The translations under genes and the position numbers were made by a program. The notes beneath the pieces are model-generated. The model saw only the letters and a program-made list of their open reading frames with translations, had not been told where the DNA came from and did no database searches. Positions 1-9,044 of a stretch of 55,091 nucleotides of DNA are shown here, piece by piece (position 1 is the first letter of the stretch; every line of letters starts with the position of its first letter). Source of the DNA: an uncultured Pelagibacteraceae bacterium (GTDB taxonomy: Bacteria > Pseudomonadota > Alphaproteobacteria > Pelagibacterales > Pelagibacteraceae); NCBI GenBank assembly GCA_902619925.1, contig CACNFY010000008.1, forward strand, positions 1 to 55,091, read 5' to 3'.

Positions 1-2906
1 AATATTTTATACTGATTGTATATTTCGCTAAATTGATTTAATGGATGATCTGACACAAAAAAACCCATTGCCTCAAATTCTTTATTTAGCCTGTCTTCAA
101 ATTTCCAATCATCAGTTTTAGATAAAATATCTAAATCATTTTCTTCAGAATTATCAAATAAATTGATTTGACTTAATGATTTATTATCAAAAAAGTTTTT
201 TGATTTTTGTATTAAATTAGGTATTGATTTTAAAAGTGATGCTCTATTTTTATTTAAACTATCAAATGCACCAGCTTTGACTAACCCCTCTAATTGGAGT
301 TTATTTATATCTTTCGGATTAACTCTTCTTATAAAATCGGCAATTGATTTGAATTTTCCATTATTTTCCCGTTCTTCAACTACATTTGAAATCGCCTCAA
401 ACCCTACATTTTTGATAGCGCCTAAAGCATAAAAAAATTCACTATTAAATGACCTAAAATCTGCAAAACAATAATTAATGTCTGGTCTTATTATTTTTAT
501 ACCAAGCCTTTTAATTTCTTCGTAAAATTCTCCAAGTTTTTTTTGATTCGAAATATCCATAGTCATTGAGGCAGCAAAAAATTCATTTTGAAAGTATGTT
601 TTTAAATAAGCTGTTTGGTATGCTATTATTGCATAAGCTGCGGCATGACTTTTATTAAAACCATATTCTGCAAAAGGTTCTATTTTTAAAAATATTCCTG
701 CTGCAACATCTTTTCTTATTCCATTTTTAACAGCTCCATCAATAAATCTAATTTTTTGTCTCTCTACCTCAACTCTTTTTTTTTTTCCAATGGCTTTTCT
801 TAAAATATCGGCTTCAGCAGCTGAGAAACCCGATAATTTCTGAGCAATTTGCATAATTTGCTCTTGATATATAATTACACCATAAGTTGGTTTTAAAATT
901 TCCTCCAGTAATGGATGTATATAATCAGGTTCTAAATTTCCATTTTTACACTCATTGTAGGTAGGAATGTTGCTCATTGGTCCAGGTCTGTATAATGCTA
1001 CTAATGCAATTATATCTTCTAGATGTGTAGGTTTCATGTTAACTAATGCATCTTTCATTCCTGAACTCTCTAACTGAAATAATCCAACAGTTTGTCCTTT
1101 TGAAAGTGTTTTAAAAACATTTTGATCGTCATATGATATTTTATCAATACTGAAATCTGAGACTTTTTTTTTTATAATTTTTTCAGTTTTATTTATTACT
1201 GTAAGAGTTTTTAGCCCTAAAAAATCAAATTTTATTAAACCAGCATTTTCAGCAGAATACATGTCAAATTGTGTAGAAGGCAAAAGTAAATTTGTTGATT
1301 GATCTTTATACAAAGGCACAGTTTCTGTTAGTTTTTTGTCGGCGATAACAACTCCTGCAGCATGAGTAGCAACATTTCTATTCAGTCCTTCTAATTTTAA
1401 TGATAAATTAATTAGTTTTTTAACTCTATTATCATCGTCAATCATTTTCTTTAATCTAGGCTCAGAATTTATACATTCTATAAGATTTTGAGGTCTTGAT
1501 GGATCGAATGGTATTAATTTTGCAATACTATCTACAAAGCCATAAGGTAATCCTAATACTCGTCCAACATCTCTTATTACCATTCTTGCTTTTAATTTTC
1601 CAAATGTAATAATATGTGCAACACTATCTTTGTATTTAGATGCTAGATAATTAAAAACTAAGTCCCTTTTTTCTTCACAAAAATCTATGTCAAAATCAGG
1701 CATTGAAATTCTTGCAGGATTTAAGAATCTTTCAAATATTAAATTAAATTTTATTGGATCCACGTCTGTAATCGATAGACTCCATGCAACAAGAGAGCCC
1801 GCACCCGAACCTCTTCCAGGTCCAACAGGAATATCATTTTTTTTAGCCCAATTTATATAATCTGCGACTATTAAAAAATAACTAGAATAATTCATTTCTA
1901 ATATAATTTTAAGTTCGTGATCTAATCTTGACTTATAATTTTTATATAATTCATGATCGACAGGGTTTTGATTTGAATTACAGAAATGAAATTTAAACTT
2001 TTGATTTAAGCCATTCAGAGAATTATTAGAAAGCATTGTGTCTGCATTTCCATCTTTGTTAGAACTTATGTTTGGCAAAACTGGATCGGACTTTAATGGT
2101 CGAAAGTTAATTCTAAATGGTAAATTATAATTATTTAATAATGCCTCCGGGATATCTTGAAATAGTATTTTCATTTCATTATCTGGCTTAAGATAATGTT
2201 GATCAGAATAACTTAAACGATTCTTTTCATTTACATATGTTTTTTCACGAATACATATTAATGCTTCATGCGCATCATGCATAGATTGATCAATATAAAA
2301 TACCTCATGAGATGCTATAATAGGTATATCAAGCTTATATGATAAATTTAAATTAAATTTTTCAAATGATTTTTCATTTAAATCATTATGTCTTTGAATC
2401 TCTATATAAAAATTATTTTTAAAGTTATTAGATAATTTTTTGTAAATCTCTTCTATCTCAGAATGGTATCCTTTAACAAAGAGTTTTCCTATAAGACCAT
2501 TAACTGTGCCTGACATTAATATAAAGTCACTATTTTCTTTAAATAATTCATTTATATTACAATGAGGTTCGGATATATTATCGTTCTCTAAATAGGACAT
2601 AGAGGAAAGTTTTATAACTTTCTTGTATCCTGATTCATTTTTTGGGATTAGGGTTAAGTGCCCTCTTTCATTTTTATAATTAAAAATTATTTGAGTTCCA
2701 ATAATTGGTTGTGTGCCTTGCTTTGATATTGTTTCAGAAAATTCTAAAGCACCACTCAAATTAGATGTATCACAAATCCCTAATGATTTAAATTTGTTAA
2801 TTTTACAGTGATCTTTGAGATTATCTATTTTTATTGCCCCTTCACAAATTGAAAATTGAGAATGGATTTTAAAATGAACAAAATTCTTATTTAACGACTC
2901 TCCCAT
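1..2906 (-). CDS. dnaE: DNA polymerase III alpha subunit, 3' end cut by window edge
   Basis: This is the catalytic subunit of the replicative DNA polymerase. The reading frame stays open from an ATG at 2906 to the left edge, giving about 968 of the roughly 1,100-1,150 residues usual for the family. The N-terminus reads FVHFKIHSQFS, the start of a PHP domain. A glycine-rich GRGSGAGSL stretch precedes the catalytic PDFDIDF motif at residues 403-409, whose Asp residues bind the metal ions. The start overlaps the end of lolD by 20 bases on the same strand, so the two genes are probably co-transcribed and translationally coupled. The C-terminal tau- and beta-binding parts lie outside the window. 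Confidence 0.95.
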   Translation of the reverse strand, partial: MGESLNKNFVHFKIHSQFSICEGAIKIDNLKDHCKINKFKSLGICDTSNLSGALEFSETISKQGTQPIIGTQIIFNYKNERGHLTLIPKNESGYKKVIKLSSMSYLENDNISEPHCNINELFKENSDFILMSGTVNGLIGKLFVKGYHSEIEEIYKKLSNNFKNNFYIEIQRHNDLNEKSFEKFNLNLSYKLDIPIIASHEVFYIDQSMHDAHEALICIREKTYVNEKNRLSYSDQHYLKPDNEMKILFQDIPEALLNNYNLPFRINFRPLKSDPVLPNISSNKDGNADTMLSNNSLNGLNQKFKFHFCNSNQNPVDHELYKNYKSRLDHELKIILEMNYSSYFLIVADYINWAKKNDIPVGPGRGSGAGSLVAWSLSITDVDPIKFNLIFERFLNPARISMPDFDIDFCEEKRDLVFNYLASKYKDSVAHIITFGKLKARMVIRDVGRVLGLPYGFVDSIAKLIPFDPSRPQNLIECINSEPRLKKMIDDDNRVKKLINLSLKLEGLNRNVATHAAGVVIADKKLTETVPLYKDQSTNLLLPSTQFDMYSAENAGLIKFDFLGLKTLTVINKTEKIIKKKVSDFSIDKISYDDQNVFKTLSKGQTVGLFQLESSGMKDALVNMKPTHLEDIIALVALYRPGPMSNIPTYNECKNGNLEPDYIHPLLEEILKPTYGVIIYQEQIMQIAQKLSGFSAAEADILRKAIGKKKRVEVERQKIRFIDGAVKNGIRKDVAAGIFLKIEPFAEYGFNKSHAAAYAIIAYQTAYLKTYFQNEFFAASMTMDISNQKKLGEFYEEIKRLGIKIIRPDINYCFADFRSFNSEFFYALGAIKNVGFEAISNVVEERENNGKFKSIADFIRRVNPKDINKLQLEGLVKAGAFDSLNKNRASLLKSIPNLIQKSKNFFDNKSLSQINLFDNSEENDLDILSKTDDWKFEDRLNKEFEAMGFFVSDHPLNQFSEIYNQYKI

Positions 2907-3576
2907 GATAATTTATTATTTTACCATTATTTAACTGAAGTTTACAATCCGCCATATTAGCAAAATACATATTGTGGGTTGCAAATATGATAACTCTATT
3001 TTTATTTTTTAATTTTAAGAGTAATTTAAATATTTGTTTTGCATTTTTTTTATCTAAACTTCCTGTAGGTTCATCGGCTAGTAAAATTTTAGGTTGATTT
3101 ATTAGTGCCCTTGCAATTGCGACTCTTTGAGTTTCACCACCAGATAACTCAGAGGGAAAATGATTAATTCTTTTATTCAAACCTAAAGTTCTAAGTACCT
3201 TTTTTGCATCATTAATCGCATTTAATTCGTTATTATTTAGAGCCAGCCTTGCTAGAAAAACATTTTCTAACGCTGTAAAATCTTTTAATAGATTATTTTC
3301 TTGATAAATAATACCAATTTTATCAGCTCTAATATTATCATTTTTAATTTTTTGATTAAAACTAATTTTGTTTTTATTGATAAAAATTGATCCACTAGAT
3401 GGTGCATCTATTAAAGAAAGTAAATTTAGCAAAGTTGACTTACCAGATCCAGATGGACCAATTAAAGAATAAATTTTATTTTTTTTAAATACAAAATTTA
3501 TTTTATTAAAAATTTTTATTTTTTTATTTTTATAATATTTTGAGATGTTAAATATTCTTATAATTTCATTACTCAT
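2887..3576 (-). CDS. lolD: Lipoprotein-releasing system ATP-binding protein LolD
   Basis: ABC-type ATPase that powers release of outer-membrane lipoproteins from the inner membrane. It has 229 residues. Walker A (GPSGSGKST) is at residues 40-48, the ABC signature LSGGETQ at 144-150 and Walker B ILLADEP at 164-170. Its start overlaps the end of the preceding lolC/E-type permease gene by 8 bases, and its end overlaps dnaE by 20. The adjacent permease gene supports Lol rather than another MacB/FtsE-type ATPase. The pairing of one lolD with one permease gene is the usual alphaproteobacterial arrangement. Confidence 0.93.
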   Translation of the reverse strand: MSNEIIRIFNISKYYKNKKIKIFNKINFVFKKNKIYSLIGPSGSGKSTLLNLLSLIDAPSSGSIFINKNKISFNQKIKNDNIRADKIGIIYQENNLLKDFTALENVFLARLALNNNELNAINDAKKVLRTLGLNKRINHFPSELSGGETQRVAIARALINQPKILLADEPTGSLDKKNAKQIFKLLLKLKNKNRVIIFATHNMYFANMADCKLQLNNGKIINYHGRVVK

Positions 3577-4798
3577 GTTTTAAGGATTTTATAGGGTCTA
3601 ATTTTGCTGCTTTAAAAGCAGGATAAATAGATACAACAATTGTTATTAATATTGATATAATTCCAATTATACCAATCGATTTAAAATTTATTTCATATGG
3701 CATTTTACTGAGAAAATAAATCTCTTCGGGAAAAATTTTTATATTAAAAATTTCACTTATAAGCATTCGAATTTCTTCAACATAAATTGAAAATACAACA
3801 CCTAGGAATATTCCAAAAACTGTGGCTAATAAACCAATTGATAAGCCTACTAAAAAAAATATTTTCATGATTGAAAAATTTTTAACACCAATAGATTTTA
3901 ATATTGCAATATCTTTAGTTTTATTTTTTACTAATATTGTTAATCCTGAAATTATATTAAAAGCTGCTACTATAATAATTAAAGATAATATTATAAACAT
4001 AACATTTCTCTCTATTTTCAATGCTGAAAACAAAGATTTGTTAAGATCATTCCATGTGTATATAAAACTATCTACAAATATATTAGAGATAATTTCTTTT
4101 AATTGATTTACGTTGTTAGGGTTATCTAAAAAGATTTCAATTGATTTTTCATTTTCTTTTAAATTCATAAAACCTTGAAGATCATTAATATTAATAAATG
4201 CAACATTATCATCAAATTCAATAAGACCACTTTCAAATATTGAGTCGATTATAAATGTATCTTGTTTTGGTAAAGTCCCAACTATACTTTCAATGCCAGA
4301 CGGAGACATTAATACTATTTTGTCACCTATATTTACGTTTAGATTATAACTTAACTCTTTGCCAATTGAGATATGTTTATGATTTAATTTTTTGTTACCT
4401 TCAAATGTTTTATTTTTAACAAGATCTAAATTTTGAAAACTATTTTTTTTATAACCTCTAAGCTGGATTCCTTTTGTATAATTTTTATTAACAATTACAG
4501 CTTGTCCGTCTGCGCTAATTAAAATTTTTTCTATTTTTTTTAATTTCTTTAGATTTTCAATTTTTTTTAAATTGATGTCATTTTGATATGATTTTACAAT
4601 GATATGTGGATTTGATCCTATTATTTTTGATATTAATTCAGTTCTGAACCCATTCATTACCGACATTACTATTATTAAAACAGCAACACCCAGTGAAATT
4701 CCTATGAAGGAAAAAATTGAAATTATATTTATAAATCCATCACTTTTTCTAGTCCTTAAATATCTTAAAGTAATTTTTTTTTCTAATTTTGAAATCAA
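3569..4798 (-). CDS. lolC: Lipoprotein-releasing system permease (LolC/LolE family)
   Basis: Inner-membrane permease partner of LolD, 409 residues. One membrane segment lies near residues 20-50 (FINIISIFSFIGISLGVAVL), followed by a large periplasmic domain of about 200 residues. Three C-terminal membrane segments form the FtsX-like domain, which ends in the typical YPAFKAAKLDPIKSLKHE. The start codon appears to be TTG at 4798, and its TTGA overlaps the proS stop codon. No ATG is in frame nearby. Only one such gene is present, so it probably works as a homodimer (LolF-like) rather than as a LolC/LolE pair. The symbol is a family label. Confidence 0.9.
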   Translation of the reverse strand: MISKLEKKITLRYLRTRKSDGFINIISIFSFIGISLGVAVLIIVMSVMNGFRTELISKIIGSNPHIIVKSYQNDINLKKIENLKKLKKIEKILISADGQAVIVNKNYTKGIQLRGYKKNSFQNLDLVKNKTFEGNKKLNHKHISIGKELSYNLNVNIGDKIVLMSPSGIESIVGTLPKQDTFIIDSIFESGLIEFDDNVAFININDLQGFMNLKENEKSIEIFLDNPNNVNQLKEIISNIFVDSFIYTWNDLNKSLFSALKIERNVMFIILSLIIIVAAFNIISGLTILVKNKTKDIAILKSIGVKNFSIMKIFFLVGLSIGLLATVFGIFLGVVFSIYVEEIRMLISEIFNIKIFPEEIYFLSKMPYEINFKSIGIIGIISILITIVVSIYPAFKAAKLDPIKSLKHE

Positions 4799-6123
4799 TT
4801 TTTTAAATCTTTTTTAATTATATTCTCTATTTCATCTGTTGATAAAAATTGTAAATCTTCACCTACTTTAGCAAACTCGAATTTTTCGTCAGTAGAATTT
4901 TTTCCAATTACAATTTGATAAGGTATACCAATTAGATTGAATTTTTTGATCTTAGCAATTATTCCTTCATCAGTGTCATCAATAATTGCATCTATGTTTT
5001 TTGATTTTAAATAATTGTAAATATTTAAAGATTTCTCTAAATTAGATTTATCATTTTTGCTAACCTGGGGTAAAATTGCACAATGATAAGGTGCGATATT
5101 TATTGGCCATTTCATTATCTCATTCTTATCATCATATTTAGCTTCAATAATGGCAGCAACAAGCCTTGAAACTCCGATGCCATAGGAACCCATTTTAACA
5201 AATTCTTTTTTTCCATCTTTATCTACAGATGCATTCATAGCTTTTGAATATTTATCTCCAAAATAAAATATATGACCAACTTCAATCCCTTTTGTTATTA
5301 ACTTGTTATCATCGCTTACTTTTTCGTTAAATTCATTTTGATCAAATTTCTCATCTGTAACAGCATAAAATTCGTCATATGTTGTTCTCAAATTAGACAA
5401 TGAACTCTCATCAACTACAGTATCTGAATAATTTACACCAAATATTCTTTTATCTGTATAAATTTTACTTTCACCAGTTTCTGCAATAATGATAAATTCG
5501 TGTGATAAATTTCCTCCAATAGGTCCTGTATCAGCTGCCATTGGAATTGCTGAAAGATCTAATTTTTTAAATGTTTTTAAGTAGGCTAAAAAAAATTTAT
5601 TATATGAATAAATTGCCTCATCTATACTTAAATCAAATGAGTAAGCATCTTTCATGTAAAATTCTCTGCATCTCATAACACCAAATCTTGGTCTAAGCTC
5701 ATCCCTAAATTTCCACTGTATGTGATATAATAATTGAGGCAATGATTTGTAAGATTTAATTGAGTTTCTAAAGATTTCTGTGATTAATTCTTCATTAGTT
5801 GGTCCATAAAGCATTTCTCTATTTTGTCTATCTTTTATTCTCAGCATTTCTTCACCATAATCGTTATATCTTCCGCTTTCTTTCCATATTTCACTTGATT
5901 GAATAGTTGGCATTAATATCTCTTGGACTCCGATATTATCTTGCTCAAGTCGAACAATACTCTCGATTTTTTTCATTATTTTAAAACCTAAAGGTAGCCA
6001 TGAATAAATTCCTGCAGATGATTGTTTTATCATCCCTGTTCTTAACATTAATTTATGTGATTTTATCTTAGCCTCAGATGGAATATTTTTAAGTATTGGA
6101 ACTAGTGATTTTGAAAGAAACAT
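4795..6123 (-). CDS. proS: Prolyl-tRNA synthetase, short alphaproteobacterial type
   Basis: Charges tRNA-Pro with proline in the cytoplasm. At 442 residues it matches the shorter alphaproteobacterial/mitochondrial-like form, which lacks the large inserted editing domain of the roughly 570-residue E. coli enzyme. Class II motifs are visible: motif 1 around SWLPLGFKIM (residues 41-50) and motif 2 around FRDELRPRFGVMRCREFYMKD (139-159). Motif 3 is the GSYGIGVSRLVAA stretch, and an anticodon-binding domain forms the C-terminal third. The gene starts 1 base after the RNase J stop codon and overlaps the permease start, so it sits inside the same transcription unit. Confidence 0.95.
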   Translation of the reverse strand: MFLSKSLVPILKNIPSEAKIKSHKLMLRTGMIKQSSAGIYSWLPLGFKIMKKIESIVRLEQDNIGVQEILMPTIQSSEIWKESGRYNDYGEEMLRIKDRQNREMLYGPTNEELITEIFRNSIKSYKSLPQLLYHIQWKFRDELRPRFGVMRCREFYMKDAYSFDLSIDEAIYSYNKFFLAYLKTFKKLDLSAIPMAADTGPIGGNLSHEFIIIAETGESKIYTDKRIFGVNYSDTVVDESSLSNLRTTYDEFYAVTDEKFDQNEFNEKVSDDNKLITKGIEVGHIFYFGDKYSKAMNASVDKDGKKEFVKMGSYGIGVSRLVAAIIEAKYDDKNEIMKWPINIAPYHCAILPQVSKNDKSNLEKSLNIYNYLKSKNIDAIIDDTDEGIIAKIKKFNLIGIPYQIVIGKNSTDEKFEFAKVGEDLQFLSTDEIENIIKKDLKN

Positions 6124-6124
6124 T

Positions 6125-7780
6125 TTAAATTCTAACTAAACTTATATTGGTTATTGGTTTTTTTCCAGTCTTTTCCTTTGAAAATTTTCTACATATTATT
6201 TTAATAGCCTCCTTATAATTTTCTTCTTGCTTTTTATTGTTTAATGAAAAAGTTCTTGTTGTACTTTCAATCAACTCTTGTAATTCATTTTTAAATTGCT
6301 CTACTTCATAGATGGGTAAACCCAGAAAGTTTATAAATACATTATTATAAATTTTTCCTTTCGATGTTATTATTATTGTAACTGATAAAAAACCGTTTGA
6401 GGATAAATTTTTTCTCTCTTTTATAAATTGAGAGTCTTCTTCAACTGGAATATGTCCATCTAAAAAAACTTTTCCATAAGGTGCTTTATCGTAAACCTCG
6501 GGGGAACCTGGAGATAGTCTTACAATATCTCCATTCTCAACTTTTAAAGGATATTTAACATTCATTTCTTTAGCAAAATTTATATGTTCAAGCATATGTC
6601 TTTGCTCACCATGGACGGGAATTAAACATTCTGGTCTAATCCAATTATACATATCTTTAAGGTCATCTCTGTTTGGATGGCCAGATACATGGACAAAATC
6701 TGTTTCTTCAGAAATTACTTCAATTCCTTCTCTAACAAGTTTGTTATGTAAATTGTATAATTTTTTTTCATTTCCTGGAATTATTTTTGAGGAAAAGATA
6801 ACGGTGTCACCTGCCTCCAAATAAACATCTGGATGAATATAATTTGAAATTCTATTCATTGCACCGAGAGGTTCACCCTGACTTCCTGTACATAAGTAGA
6901 TTATTTTATCTCTAGATATATTCTTCACATCTCTTGCGTCTACTGGATCAACAGCTTCATCTAAATATCCACATTTTTTCGCAGCTTTATAGATTTTTTG
7001 CATAGATCTCCCTACAAGAGAAATTTGTCTACCTGTTTTTTGCGCACAAAAAAATATAGTTTCCATTCTTGCAACATTTGATGCAAACGATGTAACAATT
7101 ATTCTTTTTTTTTGTTTCTCAATGATATCAATTAAACTTTTTCTCACATCTGCCTCTGAGCCGGATCTACCTATACTAAAAACATTTGTAGAGTCACATA
7201 TCATAGCCATTACACCCTCATCACCTATTTCTTTCAGTCTAGAAGAATTAATTTTATCTCCAACTAACGGATCTGGATCATACTTCCAATCACCAGTATG
7301 AAATATTGTTCCGGAAGGTGTATCTATTTTTAATCCATTTGGTTCAGCTATAGAGTGAGTTAAAGTTACAAATTCTATTTTAAAAGGACTCAAATTAATT
7401 TTACCTCCCAATTCAACAATTTTTAAATAGTTTGTAATATCTATTTTTTTTTCTTTAAATTTTTCAATTAATAAGGCAGCTGTAAAAGGGGTTGCATAAA
7501 TTTGACATTTCAATTTAGGCCAGACATAAACTACTGCTCCTATATGATCTTCATGAGCATGGGTCAAAATTATCCCTAAAAGGTTATCTTTTTTATCATT
7601 AATAAAACCAGCATCAGGATAAATCAAATCGATTCCTGGATATGTATCATCAGTAAAAGTTACTCCTATATCAACAATTATCCACTTGTGATTATCTGGT
7701 TCACCATAAGCGTATAAATTCATATTCATTCCTATCTCACCTGCACCTCCGAGTGGGGAGTACAATAATTCGTTTTTCAT
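6125..7780 (-). CDS. rnj: Ribonuclease J
   Basis: Metallo-beta-lactamase/beta-CASP ribonuclease of 551 residues, with 5'-to-3' exonuclease and endonuclease activity in RNA maturation and decay. The zinc-binding motif HAHEDH is at residues 74-79 (THAHEDHIGA). Later metal ligands are visible in FVTLTHSIAEPNG and GTIFHTGDWKYD. The beta-CASP region ends in SGHPNRDDLKDM and PVHGEQRHMLEH. The start overlaps the coaX stop by 4 bases. Its place after coaX/birA and the nuo operon is a common alphaproteobacterial order. Confidence 0.94.
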   Translation of the reverse strand: MKNELLYSPLGGAGEIGMNMNLYAYGEPDNHKWIIVDIGVTFTDDTYPGIDLIYPDAGFINDKKDNLLGIILTHAHEDHIGAVVYVWPKLKCQIYATPFTAALLIEKFKEKKIDITNYLKIVELGGKINLSPFKIEFVTLTHSIAEPNGLKIDTPSGTIFHTGDWKYDPDPLVGDKINSSRLKEIGDEGVMAMICDSTNVFSIGRSGSEADVRKSLIDIIEKQKKRIIVTSFASNVARMETIFFCAQKTGRQISLVGRSMQKIYKAAKKCGYLDEAVDPVDARDVKNISRDKIIYLCTGSQGEPLGAMNRISNYIHPDVYLEAGDTVIFSSKIIPGNEKKLYNLHNKLVREGIEVISEETDFVHVSGHPNRDDLKDMYNWIRPECLIPVHGEQRHMLEHINFAKEMNVKYPLKVENGDIVRLSPGSPEVYDKAPYGKVFLDGHIPVEEDSQFIKERKNLSSNGFLSVTIIITSKGKIYNNVFINFLGLPIYEVEQFKNELQELIESTTRTFSLNNKKQEENYKEAIKIICRKFSKEKTGKKPITNISLVRI

Positions 7781-8523
7781 AACAAATTTCCTTTTAATAC
7801 TTTTAATACACCTTTTAGAGTTAATTCTTTATCAACATTTATTTTAAAACTGAAAGAATTTTTAAAAAAATTAGCTAATCCACCGGTAAAAATTATTTTA
7901 AAATCGGCGTTAGTTTGTTTTTTTATTAATTTAATTATATTATTTATTAAACCTGTATAACCCCAGTAAAAACCAGACCTCACAGAAGCAATAGTATTTT
8001 TTCCTATAATTTTACTTTCTTTCTTTATGCTTATATTCGGGATTAGACTTGCAGATTTTATTAAATTTTTAAGTGAAAGATTAATACCCGGTGCTATAAC
8101 GCCACCAATATATGAGTTATTTTTTATAACATCAAAAGTTGTGGCTGTTCCAAAATCAACAATAATAAAATTACCTTTTTTATCATTTACTGCAATTGCA
8201 TTTGCAATTCTGTCAGAACCAATCTGTTTTTTATTAACCAAAATTTTTATAAATCCTGAAAGATTAAAATTTTTCAATTCACCACATGTAATTAGTAAAT
8301 TTTTTTTAATGAATTTTTTTAAAACCTTCATAACTTTTGGTACTACACTGCAAAATAATGCTTTATTTATTATTTTTTTATGTATTAAAAAACTTAACTT
8401 TTTTTTAAGATAATTTTCAGATATCGAACTAGTCTTAAATTTAAATTTTTTTAATTTTTTAAAATTTTTATTTAAAATTATAATTTTAACCTCAGAATTA
8501 CCAATATCACCAATCAAATACAT
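7777..8523 (-). CDS. coaX: Type III pantothenate kinase
   Basis: Catalyses the first step of coenzyme A synthesis, phosphorylation of pantothenate. The 248-residue protein has the ASKHA-fold signatures of the CoaX family. DIGNSEVK near the N-terminus is the ATP phosphate-binding loop. GSDRIANAIA and IIVDFGTATTFDVI follow, and then GGVIAPGI. It overlaps birA by 10 bases and RNase J by 4. The birA-coaX pairing is widespread. No CoaA-type kinase is in the window. Confidence 0.92.
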   Translation of the reverse strand: MYLIGDIGNSEVKIIILNKNFKKLKKFKFKTSSISENYLKKKLSFLIHKKIINKALFCSVVPKVMKVLKKFIKKNLLITCGELKNFNLSGFIKILVNKKQIGSDRIANAIAVNDKKGNFIIVDFGTATTFDVIKNNSYIGGVIAPGINLSLKNLIKSASLIPNISIKKESKIIGKNTIASVRSGFYWGYTGLINNIIKLIKKQTNADFKIIFTGGLANFFKNSFSFKINVDKELTLKGVLKVLKGNLL

Positions 8524-9044
8524 TTATTAAATAATTTAAGTTTTTTTTCGTAAATTTTTTTCACACTGTTGAATAATTTATATTTTGATACTTTTGTCAT
8601 CAAATGTTCGTTTAAATGAGTTGTTTTATAACCATTAACTTTAGGGGATGATGCTATATTAATACCTATACCAATTATCATAAAAATTTCGTTTTTAAAT
8701 ATAAAGGTTTCTTGAAGAATACCACATAATTTTTTTTTATTAATCAACATATCATTTGGTTTTTTAACAATAATTTTTTTTTTAATAAATTCTTCAAGAC
8801 ATGCTTTAATAATATTACAGTTTAAACTAGTTACCTTCTTTAAATTGAAATTTTTATTGATTTTAAAAAATATTGATGTAAATAAATTTCCTTTTTTAGA
8901 TATCCATTCTCTCCCATATCTACCTTTACCATTTGATTGTTTTTCAGAAACTACTATTCCATTCTCATACCCAGAATTAATTTTTCTTATTGCGGTCTTG
9001 TTGGTGCTTTGTACTATTTTGTACCTAAATATGTTAAACTTCAT
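8514..9044 (-). CDS. birA: Biotin--[acetyl-CoA-carboxylase] ligase, minimal form
   Basis: Attaches biotin to the biotin carboxyl carrier protein through a biotinyl-AMP intermediate. The protein is only 176 residues. It begins directly in the catalytic domain (YKIVQSTNKTA) and carries the biotin/AMP-binding loop GKGRYGREW at about residues 39-47, followed by KKPNDMLINKKKLCGILQE. There is no N-terminal helix-turn-helix domain, so it cannot act as the BirA repressor. The usual C-terminal SH3-like domain also seems to be missing. Its start codon overlaps the nuoN stop. Confidence 0.88.
   Translation of the reverse strand: MKFNIFRYKIVQSTNKTAIRKINSGYENGIVVSEKQSNGKGRYGREWISKKGNLFTSIFFKINKNFNLKKVTSLNCNIIKACLEEFIKKKIIVKKPNDMLINKKKLCGILQETFIFKNEIFMIIGIGINIASSPKVNGYKTTHLNEHLMTKVSKYKLFNSVKKIYEKKLKLFNKCI

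Noticed and set aside
8027..8413. 128-codon plus-strand frame across coaX
   Set aside because: It is antisense to a gene with clear pantothenate kinase motifs and has no family resemblance or ribosome-binding site.
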